This document shows positions 10,704-21,800 of a stretch of DNA of 64,000 nucleotides, piece by piece; the first letter of the stretch is position 1, and the number at the start of each line of letters is the position of its first letter. The translations under genes were made by a program, and so were the position numbers. The notes under the pieces were generated by a model that worked only from the letters and a program-made list of their open reading frames with translations, did not search any database and was not told where the DNA came from. This DNA is from Isoetes taiwanensis (taxonomy: Eukaryota > Streptophyta > Lycopodiopsida > Isoetales > Isoetaceae), in the NCBI GenBank assembly GCA_021234155.1, contig JAJEKV010000003.1:26394233-26458232 (forward strand), read 5' to 3'.

Positions 10704-12884
10704 ATGGATCAATCAAAGATCGATTTAGATGAAGAAAAGCGACTTCAAATTTTCCCGAAATTCAAGCCGAGAGAAGAAGGCAATCTAGACAGAGGAAAAG
10801 AGATAGGGAGAGGGAGAAAGAAAATATCCAAATTTCAAGTTGACAAATGCTTGAGTGCTAGAAGTCTTCAAGAATTGTCCAAGAATTTGGACGATTATTT
10901 CAATAATATCACAAAGCCTTTGAAAGAAGGGGATAAGGCACCGGTGGTGGCAATGATTTGTGAAGAGAGTGAAGAAGAAATTGCCAATCGGAGGTGGATT
11001 TTGTTGATCATGATCAAAGCAAGGTCATGAAGAATGTAATTAGAAATGTTCAAGAGACACTCAATCAGCAAAAAGAAACTAAGGAAGACAGATATAATGC
11101 AAGCAAGAAAGTCCACATTGCAAATGGTATCTTCAACAAAGAACAAAACCAACCAAAAGTAGCTTGCACGCCCCTTCATGTATCAAGAAAAATCTGTTGT
11201 TTAAAAAGAACCGTAAGAAGAGTAATGGCGTAACAAGAATGTGGTCCGTGGTCAATGTTTTCAAGGAAAAAGAGATCGATGCAATAACCGATGAGGTTAA
11301 GAATTCGCTTACAAGTTTCGACAGAAAACACAAGAGTCTCACCATACAGAAGCATGTGAGAAAGTTTGTTACAAAAGATGGTGAAAAAATTGATCATCCA
11401 ATACAATTGCTTGAAATTTCTCGTAATTATTATGCTTTATATGTTTTACCGCTTGTTCTCGCTTTTTACTATATTGTCGCTTTTTATTTTTTTGGAACTC
11501 AGATTTTCGCTTTGTTTATAGTTGCAATTTTACATGGCATTCAAAAAGGAATTCAATGAAATGAAGATTTCACAAAGACACATTTGAATTGTCGAAGCCA
11601 TCTTTTGTGAGGCGCTTAAAAGAAAGAGAGACCTGTTGTCGCCAATATCACATGCACTTTGAGTATGTGATGTAAGCACTCAACAAAATCGTAATGTGAT
11701 CCAAATGGGGTGCACAAAGAATGCAATTGTAATTGTGTTGTTTGTGGTGATGGTAACTTCAGAGTGCCAAGAACCATGTTTATAAATCCACTAGTGATTT
11801 TGGAGGCAAATGGTCCGCCTCTAAAGAAGAAGATGAAGAATGGCACAAACATCAATGTCTCGCAACGGCATGCAAAGATTGTGGGCTGAAAAGGTACTCT
11901 TAAGTTTGTCTCTTCAATGTTATGAAAGATATTATCGCCAAGAACTTTAATTGTGGTGTTATAAACAGTGTTTGCTTTTTGTCCTAAGGAGAAGATAGAA
12001 ACCGATTACAAGGTGGAGTGGAAACAGTTTGAAAAGGTATTCTCGCTTGGTTTAATTAAATTGTGCTCGCTTAATGCCTTTTTAAACAAACCCAAAACCC
12101 ATGTAAATGTTCATGGTCCAAATCGCAAGAAGTTGGATACATGAAGGAGACTACCAAGAAAAAAAAAATGGGAGGGAGGAAACCAGCCAAAGTAACAAGA
12201 CTTGCATACAAGAACGAGAGTCCGCCCGAAGTTCATGAAGCATGCCAACAAGACAATGGTACAATTTGTCACACACAATTATGTGGCACAATCGGCAAAC
12301 AAAGCAATTCAGACGGTTTGGATACCTTTCCCGAAGATGCAATTGTCTCTCAGAATTGACTTTGCTGAAAAATTACAGCTTTTTAAAATTCGAGAGGGAG
12401 GCACAATCTTGCCACCGGCACACCTGACCAGCCTCAATTCGGGTTCATATCACATATAGACATGCAACCCAAGCCGAGATAGAGGAGATGGAAGTTAAAG
12501 AGGCAGAGCAAAGAGAAGCAGAGCGGGATAAGCTGAAAAAGAAAGAAGAAGACAAGTCAGGAGATCATCAAAGACCAATCGAGGAGAATTATAAAGGAAG
12601 TGCAATTTTATATTTCAGATGACAGGGAGCATAGCCCTGAGTTTGTACAACATTGCTTGAAAGTACATGCTGACTGGCTTAGAGCACAGAACATTGAGTA
12701 CAAGAAACATATTTTTTGGAGTGATGGTTGCACATCCCAGTTTAAAGGAGCAAGGCCTTTCTGGTATTTAGGAAGGAACTATGTGTGTAGTGAAGGAATT
12801 GAGTATGAGTGGAATTTCTTTGCCAGTTCTCATGGCAAAGGAGAACATGATGGACAAGGTGCAATATTGAAAAGGGTTGAGTAA
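10704..12884 (+). pseudogene. Captured transposase-like gene, copy 1
   Basis: A multi-exon plus-strand gene begins with ATG at 10704. The N-terminal part (10704-11030, 10994-11233, 11164-11421) is charged and contains DDYFNNI.KPLKEGDKAPVV and MWSVVNVFKEKEIDA. A likely intron starts at 11422 (GTAATT) and ends near 11520 (TTTATAG). The middle part is Cys-rich (11700-11890, clearer in copy 2). The C-terminal part has an IDFAE segment near 12350-12370 and a 94-codon frame (12600-12884) with WSDGCTSQFKG and FFASSHGKGEHDGQG. I recall these motifs from a widespread, uncharacterised eukaryotic protein family that looks transposon-related. The acidic residues in IDFAE, WSDG and EHDG could form an RNase-H-like active site, but that is inference. 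Frames are broken. Confidence 0.6.
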
Positions 12885-13247
12885 GATTGAGTATGTTGAT
12901 GTCTACTTCCTTGACCACATCAACATGAAGCTGCTGGTGCAACCACTTTTGAGGATTCTTTGAATGAAGCCAAGTGTGCAAACATGCTTTAAGGTAGTTG
13001 AATACCTTATCATTTTCTTCATTGTCAAAGCTCTCAACTATTAAACATGTGTCTGGTGGGGACAAGAAAGTCTTGTACAAAGAGTCATCCACAAGCACAA
13101 CCTCCTGTACATCATTAAAAGCAAAGAGTTTGTAATCTGCTCGATAGCCCTTCTTCTATTCTAATGCTAATCCCCACAATGATTTCATTGCTTTGGCTCA
13201 TGTCCAAATGATATGTGCAGATCTGTTAAAACATCCAACCCGTTCAT

Positions 13248-13421
13248 TCATAATCGACTGCCATACGATCCTGACAAGACATCCAATTAAGATTAGCTAT
13301 GTTTTTGTATGATATCACAATAATCAAGCATATACGTACCAAGACCAATCCTTTCTCCAAGAGTTATATCTTCCCAAGGGACTTTCCATTCTGCTGCATC
13401 CTCTAACACAGATATTCGAAC
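13248..13421 (-). pseudogene. Raf-like protein kinase fragment, copy 1
   Basis: Two minus-strand exons splice cleanly. Exon 13421-13340 encodes an AEWKVPWEDITLGERIGLG segment and ends at a GTACGT donor. A 69-bp intron ends in TTGTCAG at 13271. Exon 13270-13248 continues with SYG and then SRL and a stop. The spliced GERIGLGSYG is the start of the kinase domain (glycine-rich loop) of plant Raf-like MAPKKKs of the EDR1/CTR1 type, which have PWEDL.IGERIG at this point. The homology ends immediately after the loop, so the ATP-lysine and catalytic loop are absent and the fragment cannot be an active kinase. It lies within the Helitron in element orientation. Confidence 0.65.
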
Positions 13422-15139
13422 CTAATCAGACCATAGAGAATATTTGTGAAGGCATTGGAAAGGGAACGACTTACAGTATGCAGGAGAAAATTCATCAAGC
13501 ATTAACCACTGGCATCAGAAACATTTCGTACAGACATGAGCAAGAGGACATGCTGATCCCTGTCAAACCTTCATTGTAATCTTGAATCAGCAACTGTTGC
13601 ATTCTTGTCTGCCTTCATCTCCTTAGCAGGCAAAACAAAATGCATTCCTTTGAGTGCGCAAATTGAAGTCCGAGGATTATGTGCTTTCACAAAGGACAAC
13701 ATTGTTTGGAGCTAAGATTTAGATGTAGTAAGACTGCATCGTTTAATATGGATATGAAGCTTCTAAAACCAGATATGCTACTCTAATGAATCAAATGCTT
13801 GATAGCTTAGCAGAAAATATTCTACAGTCACAATTAGAAACAGATTCACTAATCCTAGACATCTATCCCTAACAATGAACCCATAAAACCATATGCAATG
13901 GATCTGCTACAACTATAAATGCATATTTCTTGCACCTAAGCTCTTACAGAAACAAAATACCAACAACAAAGGACTATAACTGCAAATGAATTTCCAAAAT
14001 GAGTGCTCGCTACTGCATTAGCATCATGATATCTACAAGATATATTAGCACAAGTTGTTTGTGCATGTGAGGGCTGCTTTTGCAGCAAGGCACTGACAAT
14101 CAACAAAAATTCTTCGATGTACAATTTGTACATATTTTTGTTTCTGTTTCCAACACGTGCCGTGCCAACTCATAGCCTCATCGCCTGTGTATTGGAATCA
14201 ACTAACTTGTAATTGCTCCCAAGTGCAAAGTTTTGTGATCACTATATTGGCTAATAATGTGGCAAGCAACTACCATCATACATGTTTGTCATACCAGCAG
14301 GTGGAGGAAACTAAAGAACCTACTACAAAAGAAATGGCTAGGATTTTGAGATAGCTCCTTACCATGGCTGTGATGCTAAAACAGGCTTTTCTGATGGTGT
14401 CGAAACTGGTAGACAGCAGTCCCAACTGAAGTGGCAGAGCTCTGCAAATCGTTTTTCACATGACTGAAGTTGCAAAACAAAAAGCCATTGATTATGCAAT
14501 GCTAGATATAGGTACTACAAAATTTGAATGCAGCACCAGGTGTTTAAGTCCTAGAGAGAAAGGAGTATTAGTGACCTATTCTAGGATGATTTTTAAAGCT
14601 GCAAAGCATCTAACTCAAAAAAAAGCACAACATCTGGGCTTATTCTCACATTTCCAACTTACCATGGGCATGCAAGATGTATCTTGAATGACATAAAATC
14701 TTTCATAGTACAACAAATAGTATGTCTACCATTTTCAAATTTCCAATAACAGTCTATAAATCCCCCTGGCAGAGATGGGTTAAGCCGCTGAAGTGGATAA
14801 CGTGGATCCGCCTAAATCCGCCAGACTTCTTCAAGAACATGGCAAAATGCTGGCAAAGACACTGCAGGCAGACCACATTAGGCCCCAAAATTAATAAAAT
14901 GATTATTCAACTCCCTCTTTTCCATGGCAAAGACTGTGAGAGATTGCACGGCTTGGCATAACTTGTAAAGAACCATTTTCATCTCTCCAAAGTTACAAGC
15001 CATAGTTCAAGCAAATACTTGGCTTATGGAGAAGGTTTCTGAGATTAACCAGCACAATCTTCAATATGCGATAACTTATACAGACCAGATGAGTTTAAAG
15101 GCATCACTAAGCATTAACTAAAGCAGATTCTGTGCATAC
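13422..15139 (-). other. Captured, intron-like interval of the Helitron, copy 1
   Basis: Between the putative first exon and the kinase exon there are only short frames (for example 14460-14687 and 14722-14961 on the plus strand) that are not recognised. The minus strand has scattered exon-like stretches, but none could be joined reliably. It probably contains captured introns and small exons of the kinase-related gene. The matching interval in copy 2 is 42787-44540. Confidence 0.35.
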
Positions 15140-15216
15140 CTTTGCCGCTGGCCTCCAAAAGCTTGACGGATAAGCTCCTTCCACCTTACAGACAGTCTGG
15201 AGATGGTGCCGTCCAT
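15140..15216 (-). pseudogene. Possible captured first exon (MDGTIS...)
   Basis: From an ATG at 15216 the minus strand reads MDGTISRLSVRWKELIRQAF and six more codons, then a GTATGC splice donor at 15139. In copy 2 (44540-44600) RRWKELIRQAFGG is preserved, but the surrounding bases are altered and the ATG context is lost. It may be the first exon of the gene that supplied the kinase fragment downstream, but no family is recognised for it. Confidence 0.3.
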
Positions 15217-16546
15217 CTTTCTGTCTGCCTAAACCTTTTTAAAAAACCTTTATTTTCTCCAAGCTTGGATCCACAGAACAAAAACCCCTTTTTTCTGAGC
15301 TTTCCATATCAAACGACCAAAAACATCCATTCTTTTTTTTTTCGGCGCATCAGGACAATGAATGCCAAATTAGGTGACACCAAATATTATGAGTTGTAGC
15401 TATACATCAGGACCTTGCATATCAGGATCTTGCATATCAACACATCACGTCACTATGGACACACATGCTTTATATATCTTGCACTGTTGAATTATCTGTT
15501 GAGCGAATCCATGGACAAAAGCAATCGGGTAAAGGCCAATGATAGTGAATGGAGATAATTTTTTAATACAAAACCCTAATGATTGCAAATGATGCAAGAA
15601 AGAAAACATACTAAGAAATATCTAAAACTCCAGAGATGAAGAAAGGACACGCTAGTTTACACAAAAATGGTCTTGTGCATTGGCAAAACTTAGGCAGTCA
15701 TTTTTGTTGTTGTTGTCTAGGAAAAGCCAAGCAATCATTTCCATGATCCATGTCAATAGTCCAGCTTATGTCAACAGCCACAGAACAAAACATGGCTTAT
15801 AGTATAAACTTGCAAAACATGGCTTATGTTACGAATTCAAAACTCTAGAAAGCGCATTTATTGAATGTCCAGAAACTTATGGCTTTCAAAATGAAGAACC
15901 GAAGTAACATAGAATCAACAATGAACCGAAGTAAACCCTAGAACCGAAGGAACCTAACAAAATTTCATTTTGAAAATTTCGGTGGAAGCTCTGAAGAAGC
16001 AAGAAGCTAGAAATAAGTTCCACTGCTAACTTGTAATGCTGTGAGCTGCAATTCCATTCATATTTTTCAGGGACAATTGACTCCGCTGTCACACGACCTC
16101 CCAAAAAAGTTTCACAGCAGAAAATTTAACTGGCTCTGAAAAAATCTATTCTATCTATATATTCTGAAGCATGCCAAATGCCAAGATCGTCGCTAGCTAA
16201 ATAGAAGCCTAATGGAATTGCATCAAATAATAAAGCGGAACGGAACGTTCTATCTACCTACTTAGCCCCACAATCGTGGCTGTTTGAAAGAAGTCCTTCG
16301 ATAGAATCCTATAATCGAAGGATCCACAATGAAAGTTAATGGGTGCATAGATTACCTGCAGTGAAAGCAAACGCGGGAGCTCTTGCGACAACCTCAAACG
16401 CGGGAGCTCTTGCGTTCGTATAACTGACTCCGTCGCATCAAACAAAACCACAAAAATCAACGGATGAAAAAGGCTAAAAAAATTCAACGGCTAAGATCGT
16501 GCGCACAGATTATCCCAAAACTCCTTTATTACTATATATAGATAGA

Positions 16547-16840
16547 TATTAGTATAAGGTTGAGTTTTTATTTTATGCAATAATAAAATTTCATTTAGAA
16601 CAAGAACATATATATGACAACTAATTGGAACGAATATATGACCACCTTATATATATTATTATGATGCACTTAATAATATATGATCTCATCCTGAAAGGAT
16701 TGACACAATCCCAATTCTACGTTTACATATGGTGTTAGAGTCATCTGTACAACTCAGTTGTATTTTTCAGCAAAGAAAATCTTAGATAAAATGTGGTTGA
16801 GTAATTCTTGAAATGCAAGCCATTCCAAGTCACGTACAAA
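16547..16840. other. Short AT-rich gap between Helitron and GDSL gene
   Basis: No gene. The 3' flank of the GDSL pseudogene on the minus strand meets the Helitron 5' end here. The partner interval is 45924-46217. Confidence 0.6.
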
Positions 16841-18178
16841 TTAGAAATTGAGCTGGTTTTTTTTCAATGCATTGGTATAGCAAGGTTGGATATATTTTCC
16901 AAAGTGAGGAAAGATTTGGTCGCAATGCGCATTGAATGCTTCAGAAAATGCAAGCCATCCCAACTCATATACCTAATTTAGGATTTGAGCAGCATAGCCT
17001 CCATGTGCATTGTCCTCGACCAAGACCGTGACAACACCTAAGCTCGCGGTTCCCTCTTTTGTCAAAACCCGCACATGTCCACAGAGCACGAAAAGCATTA
17101 GGCATATGGCCAAAACATAAATGTAATAATAAGATAGAGAAAGATAGAAGTTAATTACCGGGTTCTTGGGATTTTAAGCACATCCAAATTCAAATTATAG
17201 AGGTCAAAGATAAATAAAAGAAGAATCTGGATGTTCTATTTGTGCAAGAGCCACCTTCTCTCAAGGAGCATATTGTGCAACTTTATGAAGCTCATTCATG
17301 GGTTTGGAACACCCAAAAGAGTCATAGTTCCGTGTGTTAAGGAACATTGAAAACAACCCATTGCCGCAACACCTACCACCATAAAGTTCGCGGCACCTTG
17401 GTTGTGGAGCCTCGCAACAAGCAATCAAGGCCTCATCAACCACTCAAAGATTAACAGAGTATGCTAGTTAGTACCTCAATCCCTTTCATTATTGAATCTA
17501 CAGACTGGGGCACAATGGTAGATCTCAAATGGTCAAACGTGTCATTTCTTTTAACAAGGTTTTGGATGATGTCATTCGTCCCAAGGTAAATGAGGTAAAG
17601 GGCATTGGAAGCCAATTCTGGAAAACAAATCCAAACATAAGTAAAGAGAAGAAGGGTACAATCCTAATGACAATTGCTCACACCACTTTCAGATATAAGA
17701 TGTCGCTTTCTCCATAAGGTATAGGTGTCAACTTGGTGAGATAGGTAATAAGGTACCAAAATGGAACTATCACGGGCAGTAGCGCCTTCAACAGCAAAGT
17801 TGGCACCTGTCGAATACCTCCAGCTGTTGAAGAAATTTCGACCATAATTGGGTAGCATTGTACCTAATCCAAGGTACTTTGCTGAAACACAAAAGACGAA
17901 AACATGTAAAGAAGCATGTTGACATAGGCAATGACTTTAGTAAACTTACACATTAAGTCAACCATGGTATATCCGTTGCCAACACGTCCGCGGATTGGAT
18001 CCTTGTATGTCCAAGGACGTGGCAAGGAAGGATAAAGAATTTCAAAGTTGCCACTATCGGACAGAGAATCTCCAAAGATAATCAAGCCTCTTGCACACGA
18101 GGGTGCTAAGCCATGGGCATGGGCAACAAACAGCATGCCAATAAGTAGCATCCACATTATCACCATATGAGCATTCAT
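16841..18178 (-). pseudogene. GDSL esterase/lipase, decayed copy 1
   Basis: It has the same five-exon layout as 46218-47554. Exon 1 (18178-17950) is intact, with signal peptide and FGDSLSDSGN, and exon 3 (17617-17475) is intact with YLGTNDI. The donor of exon 2 reads GTGGTG instead of GTGAGT. The acceptor before exon 4 has lost its CAG (GCGAG near 17412). Exon 4 is frameshifted (a run reading CGNGLFSMFLNTRNYDSFGC in the wrong upstream frame). Exon 5 has several indels. As written it cannot give a full protein. Several of the lesions fall at CTG/CAG sites, so some may be sequencing errors. Confidence 0.8.
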
Positions 18179-18864
18179 TATTAAAAGAGAATTGAAGTGA
18201 ATAAGGGATGAAGGATGTGGGCAATTTGCGTTTGTTATTTTATTTAGGCAATTTGAGCTTGCTTTTTTTTATACGAGGAAAGAAAAGTTTTGTCTTTTAT
18301 CCTTTTGCCTTTGTCTTTTTGCCTTTGTCTTTTGGCGTTTGAGAAAGGAAAACTTCTTCGTTCAGAAGCGATTCCTTTTGCCTTCATGATCAGAAGGAAA
18401 AAAGTGCCCAACAATCCAAAATTTAGCTCCAATAGCAGAGTTCAGGCTCGGATTTAAGAACCCAGCTCTATAATTTATGAATTCAGAGCCAAATCTGGGT
18501 CTAATTATTGCCCAATCGACAATCACCCAGTTTCATAATCGGCTTTAATTTAGATTCATTCCCTGGCTGGCATATATTTTTGTTTCAAGGCTAGGATGGC
18601 CGGAAGTTATTGCACCAGCTTTCAATCCTGATTTGAAGCCTATCGCTGCCTATTAATCTCTTTAGTTATACACTCTAAAACTGGAAAATTTGTAAATGGT
18701 TGGCCCCAGGCAGCTCCAAACTCTGCGAAAATTCAAAACAAAAGGGCCGGATCAGTTATTTTCGAAGGTAAATTTGTGGAGCTCGTCTTGCCAGACAAAA
18801 TTCCCGGATTCTCACAGCCGAATCCATATTCTCTTAAGCAGAGTTTTGGATTCCTCCATAATCA
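18179..18864. other. GDSL upstream region, copy 1
   Basis: This is the presumed 5' region of the GDSL gene (minus orientation), with a pyrimidine-rich run at 18255-18330 (repeated TTTTGCCTTTGTC). No other gene. The partner is 47555-48228, which lacks a short segment next to the ATG (AGAATTGAAGTGAATAAG in copy 1). The duplication ends at 18864. Confidence 0.5.
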
Positions 18865-21800
18865 GTTGGATTAATGCATTTAGCTGTCGTTAATATAATT
18901 ATAGTTACTCCTATGCATTTCTTCCCAATCCTTGGCAGCTTAGCTCAATATTAAGGGCAATCCTTTTTAGCGAGAATATATACGGAAATGCCTTCTAATC
19001 CCTAATATGGATATTCACCGTCCATACATTAACCTACTAGGCCCCATGGCCTTAGATGCTGAGCTTGCTAGAAGCTCATCCACTCGTTACTGCTTGAAGT
19101 AGCAAAGGTAGCGTTCTTCGAGTCGCTCGATACTTCGGTCTCCTTGGCCGGTGGCTCCTCCTTCTTTGTAGAGGTTGACTTTGTTGGTTAGAAGCCTCTC
19201 ATTGCTGGTGGCTTTGATGGCGTGGTTGATCACTTGAATCTTCCATGCGCTCTTCAAAAGCACGAAGATGGCCGGTTGAAAAGATCTTTCATCTTGAACT
19301 TTTTTGTCTTGGCGGCTAAAGGCGACTCGTATCCGATATTGTTTCTTGACTCCATCGATGTCTCATCACGTCGAGTCTGTTATGGTTATCGTGTTGCCTT
19401 AGAAGAGTGTTGAGGATGTTGATTGCTTCACCCTGCAACTTGCATGACATCTCTTCCTTTGATGCATTACCGCTATGGGAGGGAAGGAATAGCGAGGAAA
19501 CTATACATGGCAAAACATATAGCTTACATAGTTACAATTACTACTAGAGCTATTAGGTCTCCCTTGTGCCTCCTTCAAGTTGCACACCTACTCCTTGGCA
19601 ATGTCATGGTGTTCCTCCGTGCCAATGGTGTTGATGATCTATATCCTTCTATTTGTCTGCGTCGGCTCATACTCGGGTAACTTGTTGATAATGCTTGGGC
19701 CCTCCGATGTTTGTCGGCTATGGCTTTCTTTCAGCTTTGCATCACATTCAACTAAAGGTGTGCTTGTGCGTTGATGCTTGACATTCGATCTGCTTCCTGA
19801 TCTGTTCTCGGGCGGTAATTGTTCTTCCTTCATGATACTTGGAGCTATTTGGAAGTCTCTTGAAATTTTGTCTTGTGATTCCTTTGGTTATACTCCTCTG
19901 GAGTTTTTTCTCTTCTGATTGTTCTTTGAATCGTCCATCCTTGGGTTCATCAAGTTGCATGCAAGTCCATTGTGCAAGTCATCGGCTCGCCTAGCCTAGT
20001 TGCTTCTCCATCGAACTTCCAAACTTCCTTGTTTGATCCCCTCGATCACATGGCTTGGCGTTATCACATTCCACGGCGCTATCTTTGTCTTCTTGTCTTG
20101 AGGTACCTTCAGGTGGCTTTGATTGTGCTCGTCAGTTTGATCCTCACATTGCCTCTAGGGAGCTCGTGGAAGAAGTTAGGTTGCTAGCACTTCTCGGCTT
20201 TCAGTTCGACTTTTGTCTCTCTATGCATGTAATAGAGCCTCTCGGCAGAAGTAAGGCTTCATGGCTCTTCTCCCCTGCTGGCGATGTTGTGGGGATGATG
20301 GATCCTTATCTGTGCGGCTTGACCCTTGCGTTGAAGAAGTATACGCCTTAGATATACTCTTGTGGTTGAATAGCACGGCTATTATCTTGAACTCTCTTTT
20401 AGCGAGAAGGTGCCAGTTGCTATCCTTGTCGTTAAAATTGAATGCTTCTACCTTGGGCGTTTGGCCGTGCCACATCAATGGAGATATGGTGGAAGCTTCT
20501 TCTCTTCTAATTCTTGGTAGGGTACGTGAAGCCATCACCCCTAGTTGTTGGGGGCATATCTCCTGCGTCGCTTGTTGCCTTTAAGTAAGTGCATCTCCAT
20601 CTAATACCGTGTCATAGCACATCCCCTATATTACCACAAGTTGGAATTATGGTGCGTCGAGATGTTGCCTTCTTAGTTGGCTTCGTTGATGTAGGGGTGT
20701 TCCTCCTTCCATTGTTGAGGCCACTCATGTCATAAGTTAGGTCAAGTCGCGCCCGCTACTAGAGGTAGTGTTTATGCGACGATGTCACAGTCTGATGCTG
20801 ATGCTCTTGACATGACGGTGTTGTCTCTTGTTACGACATTGGGTGGGCCGAGCTGTCTTCTGCCGGGCACTTCGGGAAGTGTTTGGAGTCGAAGGTTTGC
20901 AGCCTCTGGTGGTTTCTCCCTCGTACTTGCTCTTCCATTTTTGATCTTGGGCTATAGTTGTGCTTCTATGCTTCCTCTTTTTGGTAGTCGAGTGAAGGAG
21001 CTTCTACGATCTAGCTAAATCCGTAAAACATGACTCTAAACTCATGTTTCTCCAGCATATCTGTGAGCACGAGAGATATACAATAGACATATCACATTTA
21101 CATTGGGATTTTTAATTCATCGACTTTTCAAAACAACTCACGAAGATCTACTTAATTGTTTATACTCCTTTAGGGTTTCCCCTCCTCCTATAGCATTTGA
21201 CCCTTTGGTTTCTTTTGCATCTTCTTAGTTGGTTGACTCGAGGATTCCTTGAATCTTTGCTACCATTGTTGAGCTTCATAATACGTCCCAGGAGCTGCGT
21301 CGCCCGATTCGCGAAGGGTGTTAAATCGATGTGATCCCCTTGAAAGATGCTCCTCCTTAATGTGTATATTAAGTAAGTGAGGGAATCGGTGACGCTCAAA
21401 GCGTCCCTACATGCGATTATTAATTTTGCGGGGTTGCCCGATGTCGCGGTGCCTTTGATAAAGCTTAAGTAGGATCACACTGGCTGTTGCGGTTGGGCAT
21501 TCTTGAATGTCTTGACTCTCGAGATCATGGTCGGTGGCGAGGCATTGTCATTCCTCCATGGGTTGAATTTAGAGTCGCGACTCACATTTGCTTTGGGCTT
21601 TGCTTCATTAGAGGTGCCTCTCACATTGCCTAGGGTGTGGTAATCTCTGATGTCCCTACCATGGCTCCTTTACGTTAGCCTTTGCATGATTTGTATCTGG
21701 CGGCTAGGTAGTCTCCTCTCTCCGTCCCTTTGGGTCTATCCATTCCCGAATCTAGCACTCCTTGGCGTAGTAAATTAGGTCCTTCCTTTGGTTTCTAGGT

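Larger units (their letters stand above)
9385..16546 (-). mobile_element. Non-autonomous Helitron with captured genes, copy 1
   Basis: The 3' end (minus strand) has a hairpin with 7-bp perfect stems GCCCAGC/GCTGGGC at 9396-9402 and 9406-9412. An ACTTTTT spacer follows and then CTAG at 9385-9388, next to a host T (an A at 9384 on the plus strand). The 5' end at 16546 begins TCTATCTATATATAG after an A, followed by an AAAGGAGTTTTGGG segment typical of plant Helitron 5' ends. This matches the Helitron rule of 5' TC, 3' hairpin plus CTRR, and insertion between A and T without target duplication. No Rep/helicase protein is visible, so it would depend on another element. Inside are a transposase-like gene (plus), a Raf-like kinase fragment (minus) and other exon-like pieces. 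Confidence 0.82.
1..18864 (+). repeat. Segmental duplication, copy 1
   Basis: This stretch matches 29350-48228 along its whole length in the same orientation. The offset drifts from 29349 at the left to about 29376 at the GDSL gene and 29364 at the right end. All features inside (gag region, two LINEs, Helitron, GDSL gene) occur in the same order in both copies. The match stops sharply after 18864, where copy 1 continues with unrelated sequence. The left end is not seen, because the match already exists at base 1. Some stretches, such as 2851-5400, are almost identical to the other copy, and others differ every few bases. Whether it is a genomic duplication or an assembly duplication cannot be settled from the sequence alone. 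Confidence 0.95.

Noticed and set aside
12884-13130. Minus-strand 118-146-codon frame (also 42132-42572) as a gene
   Set aside because: It is antisense to the SDG/SHGKG exon and its 3' continuation and has no family match. The open frame could be a shadow.
20055-20584. Overlapping 98-107-codon frames on both strands
   Set aside because: The frames overlap on opposite strands, have no family motif, and lie in a region likely to contain sequencing errors.
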